DNA from: an uncultured Pelagibacteraceae bacterium | GTDB taxonomy: Bacteria > Pseudomonadota > Alphaproteobacteria > Pelagibacterales > Pelagibacteraceae | DNA: 64,000 bases | Assembly: GCA_902618205.1 (NCBI GenBank) | Contig: CACMZL010000001.1 | Coordinates: forward strand, 62,001 to 126,000 | Reading direction: 5' to 3' | In this document: positions 1 through 9,294 of the stretch, in pieces | Numbering within the stretch: position 1 is the stretch's first letter | Layout: every line of letters starts with the position of its first letter | Notes under the pieces: generated by a model | The model's input: the letters and a program-made list of their open reading frames with translations, nothing else | Database searches by the model: none | What the model was told of the DNA's origin: nothing | Program-made: the position numbers and the translations under genes

Positions 1-1
1 T

Positions 2-478
2 TTAAAATTAAAAGACGGTGTTGTAAAAATTGAAATGTATCCTGATGTTGCACCAAATCACGTTAAAAGAATTCAAGAGTTAGCAGACTCAGGACAATAT
101 GATAATGTTGTTTTCCATAGAGTAATTGATGGGTTTATGGCACAAACAGGTGATGTAAAATTTGGAAATTCATCCTCTAAAGATTTTGATTTAAGAAGAG
201 CAGGTATTGGTGGATCTGATTTACCAGATTTAAATCAAGAATTTAATAATCTACCTCATGAAAGAGGAACTGTATCTATGGCAAGATCTTCAGATCCTAA
301 TAGTGCTAATAGTCAGTTTTTTATTTGTTTTAAACCTGCACCTTTTTTAGATAGGCAATATACTGTTTTTGGAAAAGTAATCGAAGGTATGGAATTTGTT
401 GATATGATTGCAAAAGGTGATGGTGACAACGGAGCAGTTTCAAATCCTGATAAAATTATTAGTTTTAAAACTCAATAA
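2..478 (+). CDS. ppiB: Peptidyl-prolyl cis-trans isomerase, cyclophilin type (5' truncated by window edge)
   Basis: Frame stays open upstream of the listed ATG to the window edge (LKLKDGVVKIEM...); cyclophilin motifs VVFHRVIDGFMAQTGD, SQFFICF, YTVFGKVIEGME. Confidence 0.9.
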   Translation, partial: LKLKDGVVKIEMYPDVAPNHVKRIQELADSGQYDNVVFHRVIDGFMAQTGDVKFGNSSSKDFDLRRAGIGGSDLPDLNQEFNNLPHERGTVSMARSSDPNSANSQFFICFKPAPFLDRQYTVFGKVIEGMEFVDMIAKGDGDNGAVSNPDKIISFKTQ

Positions 479-489
479 TTAAATAATGA

Positions 490-1602
490 ATGTCATTAAA
501 AGATTTCAATTTTAATGTCCATCATACTCAAAATTATGCAAGAGTAGGAGTTATAGAGACCCATAGAGGTAATATTAATACTCCTGCATTTATGCCTGTG
601 GGTACACAAGCAACTGTTAAAGGTGTTTTTTTAGATGATATAAAAAAAACAGGTAGCGAAATCATCTTATCAAATACGTATCATCTAATGATAAGACCTG
701 GTGTTGAAAGAATTGAAAGTGTTGGAGGACTTCATGAATTCATGAATTGTGATCTACCAATTTTGACTGACTCAGGTGGTTTTCAAGTAATGTCTCTGTC
801 GAAATTAAATAAAATCGATAGAGATAAAGGCGCAATTTTTCAATCACATATTGATGGTAAAACTTTTATTTTAAGTCCAGAAGAAAGTATAAGAATTCAA
901 AAAGGTTTGAACTCTGACATAGTCATGGTTATGGATGAATGCCCAAAAAATACAAAAGACTATGATAAAATTAAAAAATCAATGGAATTATCATCCGATT
1001 GGGCAAAAAGATCAAAAGATGCATTTGGAATAAATGAACACAAAGGTTTATTTGGAATAGTACAAGGTGGTTTATTTAACGATCTAAGAAAAAAATCCCT
1101 AAACAACCTCATTGACATTGGTTTTAATGGATATGCTCTTGGAGGATTAGCTGTTGGGGAAACACAAGATGAAATGTTTGACGTTCTTGATGGAATAAAA
1201 GATCATATGCCTAAAGATAAACCAAGATATTTAATGGGTGTTGGCACACCATCTGATATACTTGGAGCCGTAAAGAGGGGTGTTGATATGTTTGACTGTG
1301 TAATGCCCACAAGATCTGGCAGAACTGGTTTAGCTTTTACATGGGATGGTCAAATACAAATTAGAAATTCAAAATATAAAAATGATAATACTCCACTGGA
1401 CAAAAATGTCACAAAATTCAATTTAAACAAATATTCTAAAAATTATCTAAATCACTTGTTTAATACAAATGAAATGCTTGCTTCAATGATTCTAACCCTT
1501 AACAATATCAATTTTTATCAAAATTTAATGAGTAATATTAGAGATAATATAAAACAAGGAACTTTTGATGAATTTCACAACAAGTACATCAATAAATTGT
1601 AA
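490..1602 (+). CDS. tgt: Queuine tRNA-ribosyltransferase
   Basis: PAFMPVGTQATVKG, LTDSGGFQVMSL, GIVQGG, GGLAVGE, YLMGVGTP. Confidence 0.95.
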   Translation: MSLKDFNFNVHHTQNYARVGVIETHRGNINTPAFMPVGTQATVKGVFLDDIKKTGSEIILSNTYHLMIRPGVERIESVGGLHEFMNCDLPILTDSGGFQVMSLSKLNKIDRDKGAIFQSHIDGKTFILSPEESIRIQKGLNSDIVMVMDECPKNTKDYDKIKKSMELSSDWAKRSKDAFGINEHKGLFGIVQGGLFNDLRKKSLNNLIDIGFNGYALGGLAVGETQDEMFDVLDGIKDHMPKDKPRYLMGVGTPSDILGAVKRGVDMFDCVMPTRSGRTGLAFTWDGQIQIRNSKYKNDNTPLDKNVTKFNLNKYSKNYLNHLFNTNEMLASMILTLNNINFYQNLMSNIRDNIKQGTFDEFHNKYINKL

Positions 1603-1652
1603 ATTTTTAACATTGATTAATAAAAAAAAATCAATATAAAAACGCTTCTTGG

Positions 1653-1732
<80 letters not shown>

Positions 1733-1757
1733 TCAATAAAACCGTCCTTAATATTCA

Positions 1758-1819
1758 GTGTGTAAAAACTTTTTTATTAAAAATATTGATTTTATTCGTG
1801 CACATTCTTTGCACATTTA
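1758..1819. repeat. Left-end arm-site-like repeats of tRNA-Lys island
   Basis: GTGTGTAAAAAC at 1758; GTGCACATTCTTTGCACATTTA at 1798-1819 with TGCACA at 1799 and 1810 (11-bp period). Confidence 0.6.
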
Positions 1820-1882
1820 TTGAAATATAATTTGATGTGAAATAGCTAATTTTTATTAAAGTTAATTATAAATAATTTTTGT

Positions 1883-2275
1883 ATGTTTAATATATATTTT
1901 ATGAAAAAGTTATTAAATGTGCTCTTAATTTTTTTTCTTCTCACAAGCAATGTTTATGCTGACATAAAAGGTGTAGGAAGATGTATTGGTTATCTTGTAA
2001 ACAAATTTAAGACTGAGGGCCAAAGTTCACTTACTGAATCTAATTTGAAATGGATGAAGGCAAACAATAGCACTATTCAAGCTGTTAATAAAATTAGCAA
2101 CGAACAAAAAAATTGTATAGTGCCAAATCAACCGATTGATCCCTGTTTGAGTGGTTACTCAAATTATGATGCTCAATTATTCACTTATTACTATGAAGGT
2201 CTTTATATATTTAAAAAAGATAGATATGATAAAGCTGCTAGAGCTTTGAACGAAGTGGCTTGTAGTGAATATTAA
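1883..2275 (+). CDS. Hypothetical secreted protein, cargo of tRNA-Lys mini-island
   Basis: Signal peptide MKKLLNVLLIFFLLTSNVYA; four Cys in the mature part; the ATG encoding MKK at 1901 is the more plausible start. Confidence 0.6.
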   Translation: MFNIYFMKKLLNVLLIFFLLTSNVYADIKGVGRCIGYLVNKFKTEGQSSLTESNLKWMKANNSTIQAVNKISNEQKNCIVPNQPIDPCLSGYSNYDAQLFTYYYEGLYIFKKDRYDKAARALNEVACSEY

Positions 2276-2377
2276 ATCTTTACTAGATTTAATATTCAAA
2301 GACCTGTTTACAATAAATTTCTCAGTAATTAATCGCACACCTTACAATTTTATTAAATTTTTATATGCGTGCATAGA

Positions 2378-2454
2378 GTGTGCAAAAAAGTGTGTAAACT
2401 TTTAAAAAGACTCCATGAAATGAACTTGATTTTTGTGCACATTTTTTACACACC
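2378..2454. repeat. Right-end arm-site-like repeats of tRNA-Lys island
   Basis: GTGTGCAAAAAAGTGTGTAAAC at 2378-2399 and GTGCACATTTTTTACACACC from 2435; TGTGCA/TGTGTA on either strand with 11-12 bp periods. Confidence 0.6.
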
Positions 2455-2497
2455 ATAAAAAATTCCATAAAAAGGGAACTTCACGTCGTAATTACCA

Positions 2498-2546
2498 CTT
2501 TTAAGGAATGGGTCGATGGTTCGAACCCATTAAGGCTCACCATTAA
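2498..2546 (+). repeat. Direct repeat, att-like copy B (remnant tRNA-Lys 3' half)
   Basis: 45/49 match to 1684-1732; lacks a 5' tRNA half. Confidence 0.85.
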
Positions 2547-2598
2547 ATTTCTTTTTACTATTGATTTAAAATAAAAATAGATAAAGAATTATATTTAA

Positions 2599-3366
2599 AT
2601 GAAATCTATCAATGTTCTTGTAATAGGAAAAAATAGTCTACTAGCTAAATGTTTTAAAAAGTATACAAAAATTTCAAATGTAAAATATATAAATTATAAT
2701 GATTATAGCAAAATAAACATTAATAAATTTACTCACATAATTAATTTTAGTATTGATAAAAAAAATTTTACGCATGATTACTCTTTAACAAATAAGATTG
2801 ATAGAAAAATTTGTAAAAAAATTAAGAATAAAAATTCTATATATATTTTTCCATCTTCTAGATTGGTTTATGATAAATCAAAAAAAAATATATATGGAAG
2901 AAATAAAAAAAAAACTGAAAATGATATTAAAAGTTTAAAAGAAAAATATTTAATATTAAGAATAACAACACTCCTTACCTACGACACGTCTAATAGAAAT
3001 TTATTTATATCACGAATTTTAAGATCTTTAAGAAAGAATAATACAATACAGCTAGACATATCAAAAAAAACTTACAAAGATTTTATAACTTCTGAGGACC
3101 TAATTTATATAATTGATAATTTGATAAATCATAAAATAACTGGAATTTACAATATTTCATCAAATATTAAAATTAAAGTTATCGACATACTAAAAAATAT
3201 TATTAATGGCTACGGTAGTGGTAAAGTAATTTATTTAAAAAAAAATAAAAAAAGAAACTCTTTTTTAGTAAATAATGATAAATTAAAAAATATAATTAAA
3301 TTTAAAACTACAAAAAAAAAATTATTAAATTATTGTGTCAAATTGGGAATTAAACTAAATGCATAA
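2599..3366 (+). CDS. NAD-dependent epimerase/dehydratase family, RmlD-like
   Basis: N-terminal VLVIGKNSLLAK nucleotide-binding-like motif; overlaps an RmlB-like gene by 8 bp. Confidence 0.55.
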   Translation: MKSINVLVIGKNSLLAKCFKKYTKISNVKYINYNDYSKININKFTHIINFSIDKKNFTHDYSLTNKIDRKICKKIKNKNSIYIFPSSRLVYDKSKKNIYGRNKKKTENDIKSLKEKYLILRITTLLTYDTSNRNLFISRILRSLRKNNTIQLDISKKTYKDFITSEDLIYIIDNLINHKITGIYNISSNIKIKVIDILKNIINGYGSGKVIYLKKNKKRNSFLVNNDKLKNIIKFKTTKKKLLNYCVKLGIKLNA

Positions 3367-4315
3367 AATTTTTATTACTGGTGGATGTGGATTCATTGGA
3401 TCACATTTGACAGAATATATTTATAGAAAGTATAAGAAATCTCAAATTTTTGTTTATGATAAAATAACTTATGCCGCTAGTGTAAAGAACCTAGATAAAA
3501 TAAGAAAAGATAGAAGAGTCAAAATTATAAAAAAAGATTTAAATAATTATAAGTCATTAGAAAAATTCACAAAAAATACAGATATACTAATTCATGCTGC
3601 TGCTGAAAGTCATGTGGATAATTCATTTAATTTAACCAATGAATTTATTACAACAAATGTTCTTGGAACAAAAAATGTTTTAGATGCATGTAAAGCAAAC
3701 AATATTAAAAAAATTATTCATATTAGTACTGATGAAATTTATGGTGAAATTCATAAATCTAGTTTCAATGAACAATCAAATTTTAATCCATCAAATCCTT
3801 ATTCTAGTTCAAAAGCTGCTGCTGAAATGATTATTAATGGATATATCCACTCATATAAATTACCAGTTATAATAATTAGGGCAAATAATATTTTTGGCAC
3901 TCGTCAACATCCTGAAAAATTATTACCAGGTTCGTGCTGGTCACTTTTAAAAAAAAAACATTTTACATTGCATGGAAATGGTATGCAGAAAAGATCATTT
4001 CTTTATGTTGAAGATTTTTGTAAAGCAATTTATTTAATTTTACAAAAAGGTAAATTAAATGAAATTTATAATATTGGTTCTAAATTTGAGTATAAAAACA
4101 TTGATGTCTTTAAAATTGCTGCCAAAGAAAATAAATTAAATTTCAGAAAATACGTTAAATATGTGAAAGACAGACCATTTAATGATTATAGATATAGTTT
4201 AAATTTTAATAAGATAAAAAAGATAGGTTGGAAACCAACAACTAAAATTGAAGATAAAATATTTGAAATAAATTCTTGGTATAAAAAAAATATAAATAGA
4301 TTTAAAAAAAGATAG
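3359..4315 (+). CDS. dTDP-glucose 4,6-dehydratase-like NAD-dependent epimerase/dehydratase
   Basis: ITGGCGFIGSHL, AAESHVDNS, STDEIYGE, NPYSSSKAAAE. Confidence 0.8.
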   Translation: MHKIFITGGCGFIGSHLTEYIYRKYKKSQIFVYDKITYAASVKNLDKIRKDRRVKIIKKDLNNYKSLEKFTKNTDILIHAAAESHVDNSFNLTNEFITTNVLGTKNVLDACKANNIKKIIHISTDEIYGEIHKSSFNEQSNFNPSNPYSSSKAAAEMIINGYIHSYKLPVIIIRANNIFGTRQHPEKLLPGSCWSLLKKKHFTLHGNGMQKRSFLYVEDFCKAIYLILQKGKLNEIYNIGSKFEYKNIDVFKIAAKENKLNFRKYVKYVKDRPFNDYRYSLNFNKIKKIGWKPTTKIEDKIFEINSWYKKNINRFKKR

Positions 4316-4374
4316 TTTAATTTGTATTTATTTAAAAATTTAATTTTTTTTCAAAATTAATTTTAAATTAAACT
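4314..4374. terminator. Possible bidirectional terminator between convergent genes
   Basis: Perfect 10-bp inverted repeat AGTTTAATTT (4314-4323)/AAATTAAACT (4365-4374) around T/A-rich tracts; AT-only arms make chance more likely. Confidence 0.35.
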
Positions 4375-5189
4375 AGTGGCGGATATTTAATAATAATTTC
4401 GTTTATCCAATTTGTAATATTATTAATTCTATTTGTTGATGATGGGTGAGTAGACATAAATTCTGGTGGTTCTTTCCCTTTTTTTGCCTCTTTCATTCTT
4501 TCCCAAACCTTAATTGTTTCCCTAATGTCATAACCTGATAGTGATGCAAAAATTAGTCCAAGATAATCAGCTTCACTCTCTTGTTTTCTATTAAATGGAT
4601 TCATGATCCCTATCTGTGATAATAAACCAACAGCATTCATCCCTGTAGTTTTGTTAATATTTGAAACTGCACCTTTTGTTGCAATATCTAATATAGCTGT
4701 ACCAGTATTTAATAGAACACCTCTACTTGCTCTTTCTACAGAGTGTTTAGCAACTGCATGAGCTATTTCATGACCCATTACTGCCGCTAAACCATCTTCG
4801 TTTTTAGTTATATCTAATAGACCAGTATAAACGGCAATCTTACCTCCAGGCATACACCAGGCATTTTTAACTTTCTGTTTATCAATAAGTATATATTCCC
4901 AATCAAAATTTACTGTTGGGTCAGGAATATTGTTACGATCAAAGTATTCAGATATAGAATATTCAATTTTAGATCCAATTTCTTTTATTTGATCTAATGT
5001 TTTAGTATCATCACTTAAAGTTTCTTTCTCTTTTACTTTTTCATATAATTGAGCAGCTTTTGCATTAAGGTTAGATTCGGGAATTAATTTTAGTTGTTTT
5101 CGATCCGTTATCGGCGCACTACCACATGCAGATAGGCCAAAAGATAAGCAACTACAACCAAATAAATGTATGAAATTTCTTCTATTCAC
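4368..5189 (-). CDS. M48 family metalloprotease, putative lipoprotein
   Basis: HEIAHAVAKH zinc motif; lipobox-like LSACGS. Confidence 0.85.
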   Translation of the reverse strand: MNRRNFIHLFGCSCLSFGLSACGSAPITDRKQLKLIPESNLNAKAAQLYEKVKEKETLSDDTKTLDQIKEIGSKIEYSISEYFDRNNIPDPTVNFDWEYILIDKQKVKNAWCMPGGKIAVYTGLLDITKNEDGLAAVMGHEIAHAVAKHSVERASRGVLLNTGTAILDIATKGAVSNINKTTGMNAVGLLSQIGIMNPFNRKQESEADYLGLIFASLSGYDIRETIKVWERMKEAKKGKEPPEFMSTHPSSTNRINNITNWINEIIIKYPPLV

Positions 5190-5231
5190 TTTTTTTAGGT
5201 AATATATTACACCTTTTTTATAATAATTTAT

Positions 5232-5309
5232 ATGATACTTAATAACAAAATTTTAATAGTACTTTTTATACTAGCAGTCATGTTTGTTTTATATGCAAGT
5301 TATAATTAA
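5232..5309 (+). CDS. Possible 25-aa single-pass membrane microprotein
   Basis: ATG..TAA encodes MILNNKILIVLFILAVMFVLYASYN; stop is 3 nt before the DUF502-like gene start. Confidence 0.4.
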   Translation: MILNNKILIVLFILAVMFVLYASYN

Positions 5310-5312
5310 TTT

Positions 5313-5936
5313 ATGGCAAAATTAAAAAGGAAAGGAATTTCAATTCTTGGAAGACTTAGAAACTATTTTATAGCAGGAATAGTTGTTCTTGTTCCTATAG
5401 GGATTACATTATATTTAACTAGATTTTTTATATCCATATCCTCAAAATTAATACCTAACGAATTAAATCCAAATAGCTACTTGCCTTTTGCAATTCCAGG
5501 TTTGGAAATATTATTAGCTATAATTTTTATCACAATTATTGGAAGTTTATCTCTTTCATTTATTGGAAAAAAAATACTCAAAATATTTAATGATATATTA
5601 AAAAGAATACCAATTCTTAGAACAATATATTCAGCAATTGGTCAAATGACTGAAACATTAGCGCCAAAAAAAGGATCAAAAAAAAGTGTAGTCTTAGTTG
5701 AGTATCCTAGAAAAGGAAGTTGGGCAGTGGGATTTGCGACAAGAGAAAATGATGGCGAAATATCAAAAAAAACAAACACAAATCTTATTAATGTATTTGT
5801 TCCAACAACACCAAATCCTACAAGTGGTTTTTTATTAATGTTCCCCAAAGAAGAAGTTATTTATTTAGACATGACTTTTGAAGAAGCATCTAAATTCATT
5901 GTTTCAGCTGGTACTTCAGATCCAAAAAAAATTTAA
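5313..5936 (+). CDS. DUF502-like membrane protein
   Basis: Two TM segments; VLVPIGITLYLTRF, PILRTIYSAIGQ, VFVPTTPNPTSGFLLMFP. Confidence 0.8.
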   Translation: MAKLKRKGISILGRLRNYFIAGIVVLVPIGITLYLTRFFISISSKLIPNELNPNSYLPFAIPGLEILLAIIFITIIGSLSLSFIGKKILKIFNDILKRIPILRTIYSAIGQMTETLAPKKGSKKSVVLVEYPRKGSWAVGFATRENDGEISKKTNTNLINVFVPTTPNPTSGFLLMFPKEEVIYLDMTFEEASKFIVSAGTSDPKKI

Positions 5937-7972
5937 GTAATTTCGTTAATTATTGAGGCACGATCGTATAATTTTAATAATTTATTATATTTACTGAAAT
6001 TATCTCCTTTCATTTCTAATTTTTTTACTTCTGCCTCAGCAAGTAAAAATAGATCTTCATTTAATATGGGATCAGCTAATCTAAAATTTTTAATCCCACT
6101 TTGCTTAAAGCCTAGCAAATCTCCATATCCTCGTAATTTCATATCTTCCTCAGAAATTATAAAACCATCATCTGAACTTTTCAGAATATTAATTCTTTTT
6201 TTTGCATTTTCGCTTAGAGAGGATTTAAACATTAATATACAGTAAGATTCTTTACTACCACGCCCGACACGACCTCTTAACTGATGTAATTGAGACAAAC
6301 CATACTTATCAGCATTTTCAATAACAATTACGTTAGCATTAGGAAAATCAATTCCAACTTCAATAACGGTTGTTGAAACCAATATATCTAACTTTCTATC
6401 TAAGAAGTTATTTAAAATATTATTTCTCTCATCCTTGTCAAGAGAACCATGTATTAATCCTATTCTATTTTTAAAATATTTTTCTAAATACTTAAATTTA
6501 TTTACAACAGATTGTTGTTCGACTTTTTTTGACTCTTCTATCAAAGGACAAACCCAGAATATTTGATTTTTATTAGAAATTTCTTTTTTAACAAATCTAA
6601 TTATTTCAGATATTTTATCTTCTAACTTGCTGTATGTTACAATTTTTTTTCTATTTTTTGGTTTTTCTTTAATTAAGGTTAAATCCATATCTCCATAAAC
6701 CGTCATCATCATTGTTCTTGGTATTGGAGTTGCAGACATGACTAGAACATCGCAGTTATTTCCACCTTTTTCTGATAACTCTTTACGTTGACGAACACCA
6801 AATTTATGTTGTTCATCAATTATTATTAATCCTAGTTTATTATATTCAACTTTTTTTTGGAATAACGCATGTGTTCCTATCAGAAAGTCTATTTTACCAA
6901 GTTTAAGATTTTCTAAAATTTTCTTTCTATCAGCATATTTTGACTTACCTGTTAACATTTCAATTTTTACATTTTTGGGTAGATATTTTTTAGCAAATGA
7001 AAAATGTTGCTTTGCTAGAATTTCAGTAGGCACCATATAGCTAGTTTGATATCCAGCATTTATACAATTTACCGCTGCTATCATTGATACAATTGTTTTA
7101 CCCGATCCAACATCTCCTTGTAAAAGTCTAAACATTCTACTTTTTGATTTAAGATCTTCGTTTATAATTTTTATTGCTGCTTCTTGATCATTTGTTAATT
7201 TAAAATTTAAATCTTGTATCAATTTTTCCTTACAATCTTTAAAAATTTTTTGTGATTTCTTTATTTTTTTTATTTTAGTTCTTATTTTTGAGGATAATAA
7301 AAAATGAGCAAACAATTCGTCAAAAACTAACCGTTTATAATACTTAGATTTTAAAATTTCTTTAGTATCAAGACTGTGAATTTTTAAGATTGCGTCTTTC
7401 CACTTAATATTATTAAATTTTTTCTTTATATCGTCATTTAGCCACTCATCTAAATCTGGTAATTCCTTTAAAACTTCATTAATTATAATATTGTATTTAT
7501 TGATAGTAAGACCATCTGTAAGACTATATTTATTTTGAATCTCTAGGATATTTTCATTGCTTTCTTTAACCTGGGTAGGATTAGTGATTTGATATTTATT
7601 TCTAAAAAAATTAATTTTTCCACTTATTATTATTTCAGTATTTAATGGTAAGATTTTTTTTATATATCCTTCATATGAATTAAAAAAAACACAATCAATT
7701 TTTATATCATTACTTTGACATACAACTCGGTTAGGTAATCGTCTTATTCTAGGAAAATTATATTTTAAGGGTGTTAATTTAATTGTTTGTAATTTACCTA
7801 TTTGTATGTCACCAATATTTGTTACTTTTGAATTTTCAATTTTACTGGTAGGTAGATGCCACAATAAATCAAAAATTGTATTTATATTTTTTCTTTTAAA
7901 TAATTGGCCTGTTTTTTTCCCTATACCTTTAATATTCTGAATATTTGACAATAAATATTCGTGATCATTCAT
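5933..7972 (-). CDS. recG: ATP-dependent DNA helicase RecG
   Basis: LLQGDVGSGKT, IIDEQHKFGVRQR, MSATPIPRT, QLHQLRGRVGRG. Confidence 0.95.
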   Translation of the reverse strand: MNDHEYLLSNIQNIKGIGKKTGQLFKRKNINTIFDLLWHLPTSKIENSKVTNIGDIQIGKLQTIKLTPLKYNFPRIRRLPNRVVCQSNDIKIDCVFFNSYEGYIKKILPLNTEIIISGKINFFRNKYQITNPTQVKESNENILEIQNKYSLTDGLTINKYNIIINEVLKELPDLDEWLNDDIKKKFNNIKWKDAILKIHSLDTKEILKSKYYKRLVFDELFAHFLLSSKIRTKIKKIKKSQKIFKDCKEKLIQDLNFKLTNDQEAAIKIINEDLKSKSRMFRLLQGDVGSGKTIVSMIAAVNCINAGYQTSYMVPTEILAKQHFSFAKKYLPKNVKIEMLTGKSKYADRKKILENLKLGKIDFLIGTHALFQKKVEYNKLGLIIIDEQHKFGVRQRKELSEKGGNNCDVLVMSATPIPRTMMMTVYGDMDLTLIKEKPKNRKKIVTYSKLEDKISEIIRFVKKEISNKNQIFWVCPLIEESKKVEQQSVVNKFKYLEKYFKNRIGLIHGSLDKDERNNILNNFLDRKLDILVSTTVIEVGIDFPNANVIVIENADKYGLSQLHQLRGRVGRGSKESYCILMFKSSLSENAKKRINILKSSDDGFIISEEDMKLRGYGDLLGFKQSGIKNFRLADPILNEDLFLLAEAEVKKLEMKGDNFSKYNKLLKLYDRASIINEIT

Positions 7973-7998
7973 AATTTATATATATAAAGATTTAATTA

Positions 7999-8259
7999 AT
8001 GGATTCAAATAAACAAAATTTAATTAATAAAATTTTATACAGAGCTCAATATCGTGGAACTAAAGAAATGGATATCTTTGTCTCTAAATTTGTTAATTCA
8101 ATTATTGACAATCTCGACCATCAGGAATTAGTTTCTTTAGATAAGTTAATTAATTTTGATGACAAAACTTTAGTCAACTTAAGTTTAGGTAAAAATTCAA
8201 AAGATTTTGAAGATAAAATCATCTTAGAAAAACTTATAGAATTTAAAAATAAATATTAG
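7999..8259 (+). CDS. sdhE: Succinate dehydrogenase assembly factor (SdhE/Sdh5 family)
   Basis: RAQYRGTKEMDIFVSKF matches the RGxxE family motif. Confidence 0.8.
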   Translation: MDSNKQNLINKILYRAQYRGTKEMDIFVSKFVNSIIDNLDHQELVSLDKLINFDDKTLVNLSLGKNSKDFEDKIILEKLIEFKNKY

Positions 8260-8349
8260 TGGCGGAGAGACTGGGATTCGAACCCAGGAAAGAGTTGCCC
8301 CTTTGCCGGTTTTCAAGACCGGTGCTTTCAACCGCTCAGCCATCTCTCC
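8260..8349 (-). tRNA. tRNA-Ser (anticodon UGA)
   Basis: Reverse complement GGAGAGATGGCTGAGCGGTTGAAAGCACCGGTCTTGAAAACCGGC...GGTTCGAATCCCAGTCTCTCCGCCA; long variable arm. Confidence 0.95.
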
Positions 8350-8397
8350 TAATTTGTAATAATTAAAATTCTATATTTCATAAACAAAATAGTTTAA

Positions 8398-9294
8398 TTG
8401 ATCAATATAATGTTAAGCAAAAATCAATTTAATAAAGGTATAATTTTAACGGCATTTGGTTCTTTCTGGTGGGGTTTTATCGGAGTTATATATTTTAAGT
8501 ATATTGCTTTCGCTGGCCATATTGAAGTTGTCCTACATCGAAGTGCATGGACAACTGTTATGCTAATTTTAACAACAATCATTTTATCAAAGTGGAAAAA
8601 ATTTAGCTCAGTTTTTAAAGATAAAAAAAAAATTATGATGCTGTTTTTATCTGGATTATTAATTTTTACGAATTGGGCTGTTTGGATTTATGCAATAGGG
8701 AATGATCAAGTTATTGATGCTAGTTTTGGATATTTTATAATGCCTATAATAAGTGTTTTTTTAGGTTATTTTTTTTTAAAAGAGGAATTAAGTTTTAAAA
8801 CTAAAATTTCACTTTTAATCGTAACTATATCAATTTTGTATTTAGTAATATCTAGTTTCCAATCAATACCATGGGTTGGATTAATAGTAGCTTTAAGTTG
8901 GAGTTTTTATAATTTAGTAAGAAAAAAAATTGATGTAGAAACAGATATTGGTTTATTAGTTGAAAGTTTATTTATTTTTCCAGCAGTAATATTTGCTTTT
9001 TATTTAATTGTACAAAATGATTTAAATGATTTTGATATATCGAATGTTAAATTAATGTTAATATTCATGCTGGCAGGCCCTATGACCGTGATTCCTTTAT
9101 ATTTATATGTTAGAGGTGTTGAATTATGTGGTTTAGGTCCGACTGGCATGGTTTTTTATATAACCCCAACATTGCAATTTTTATTGGGTTATTTTTTATA
9201 TAATGAGGAATTAAATATACATAAATTAATCAGCTTTATTTTGATATGGATTGCTGTATCGATATATTTGAAAGATCTATATGAAAAAAATTAA
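8398..9294 (+). CDS. rarD: EamA/RarD-like permease (start may be ATG 8410)
   Basis: Ten hydrophobic segments; HRSAWTT, IYAIGNDQVIDASFGYFI. Confidence 0.8.
   Translation: MINIMLSKNQFNKGIILTAFGSFWWGFIGVIYFKYIAFAGHIEVVLHRSAWTTVMLILTTIILSKWKKFSSVFKDKKKIMMLFLSGLLIFTNWAVWIYAIGNDQVIDASFGYFIMPIISVFLGYFFLKEELSFKTKISLLIVTISILYLVISSFQSIPWVGLIVALSWSFYNLVRKKIDVETDIGLLVESLFIFPAVIFAFYLIVQNDLNDFDISNVKLMLIFMLAGPMTVIPLYLYVRGVELCGLGPTGMVFYITPTLQFLLGYFLYNEELNIHKLISFILIWIAVSIYLKDLYEKN

Noticed and set aside
2498-2546. Second functional tRNA-Lys gene
   Set aside because: Only the anticodon-loop-to-3'-end half is present; upstream sequence gives no acceptor 5' strand or D-arm.
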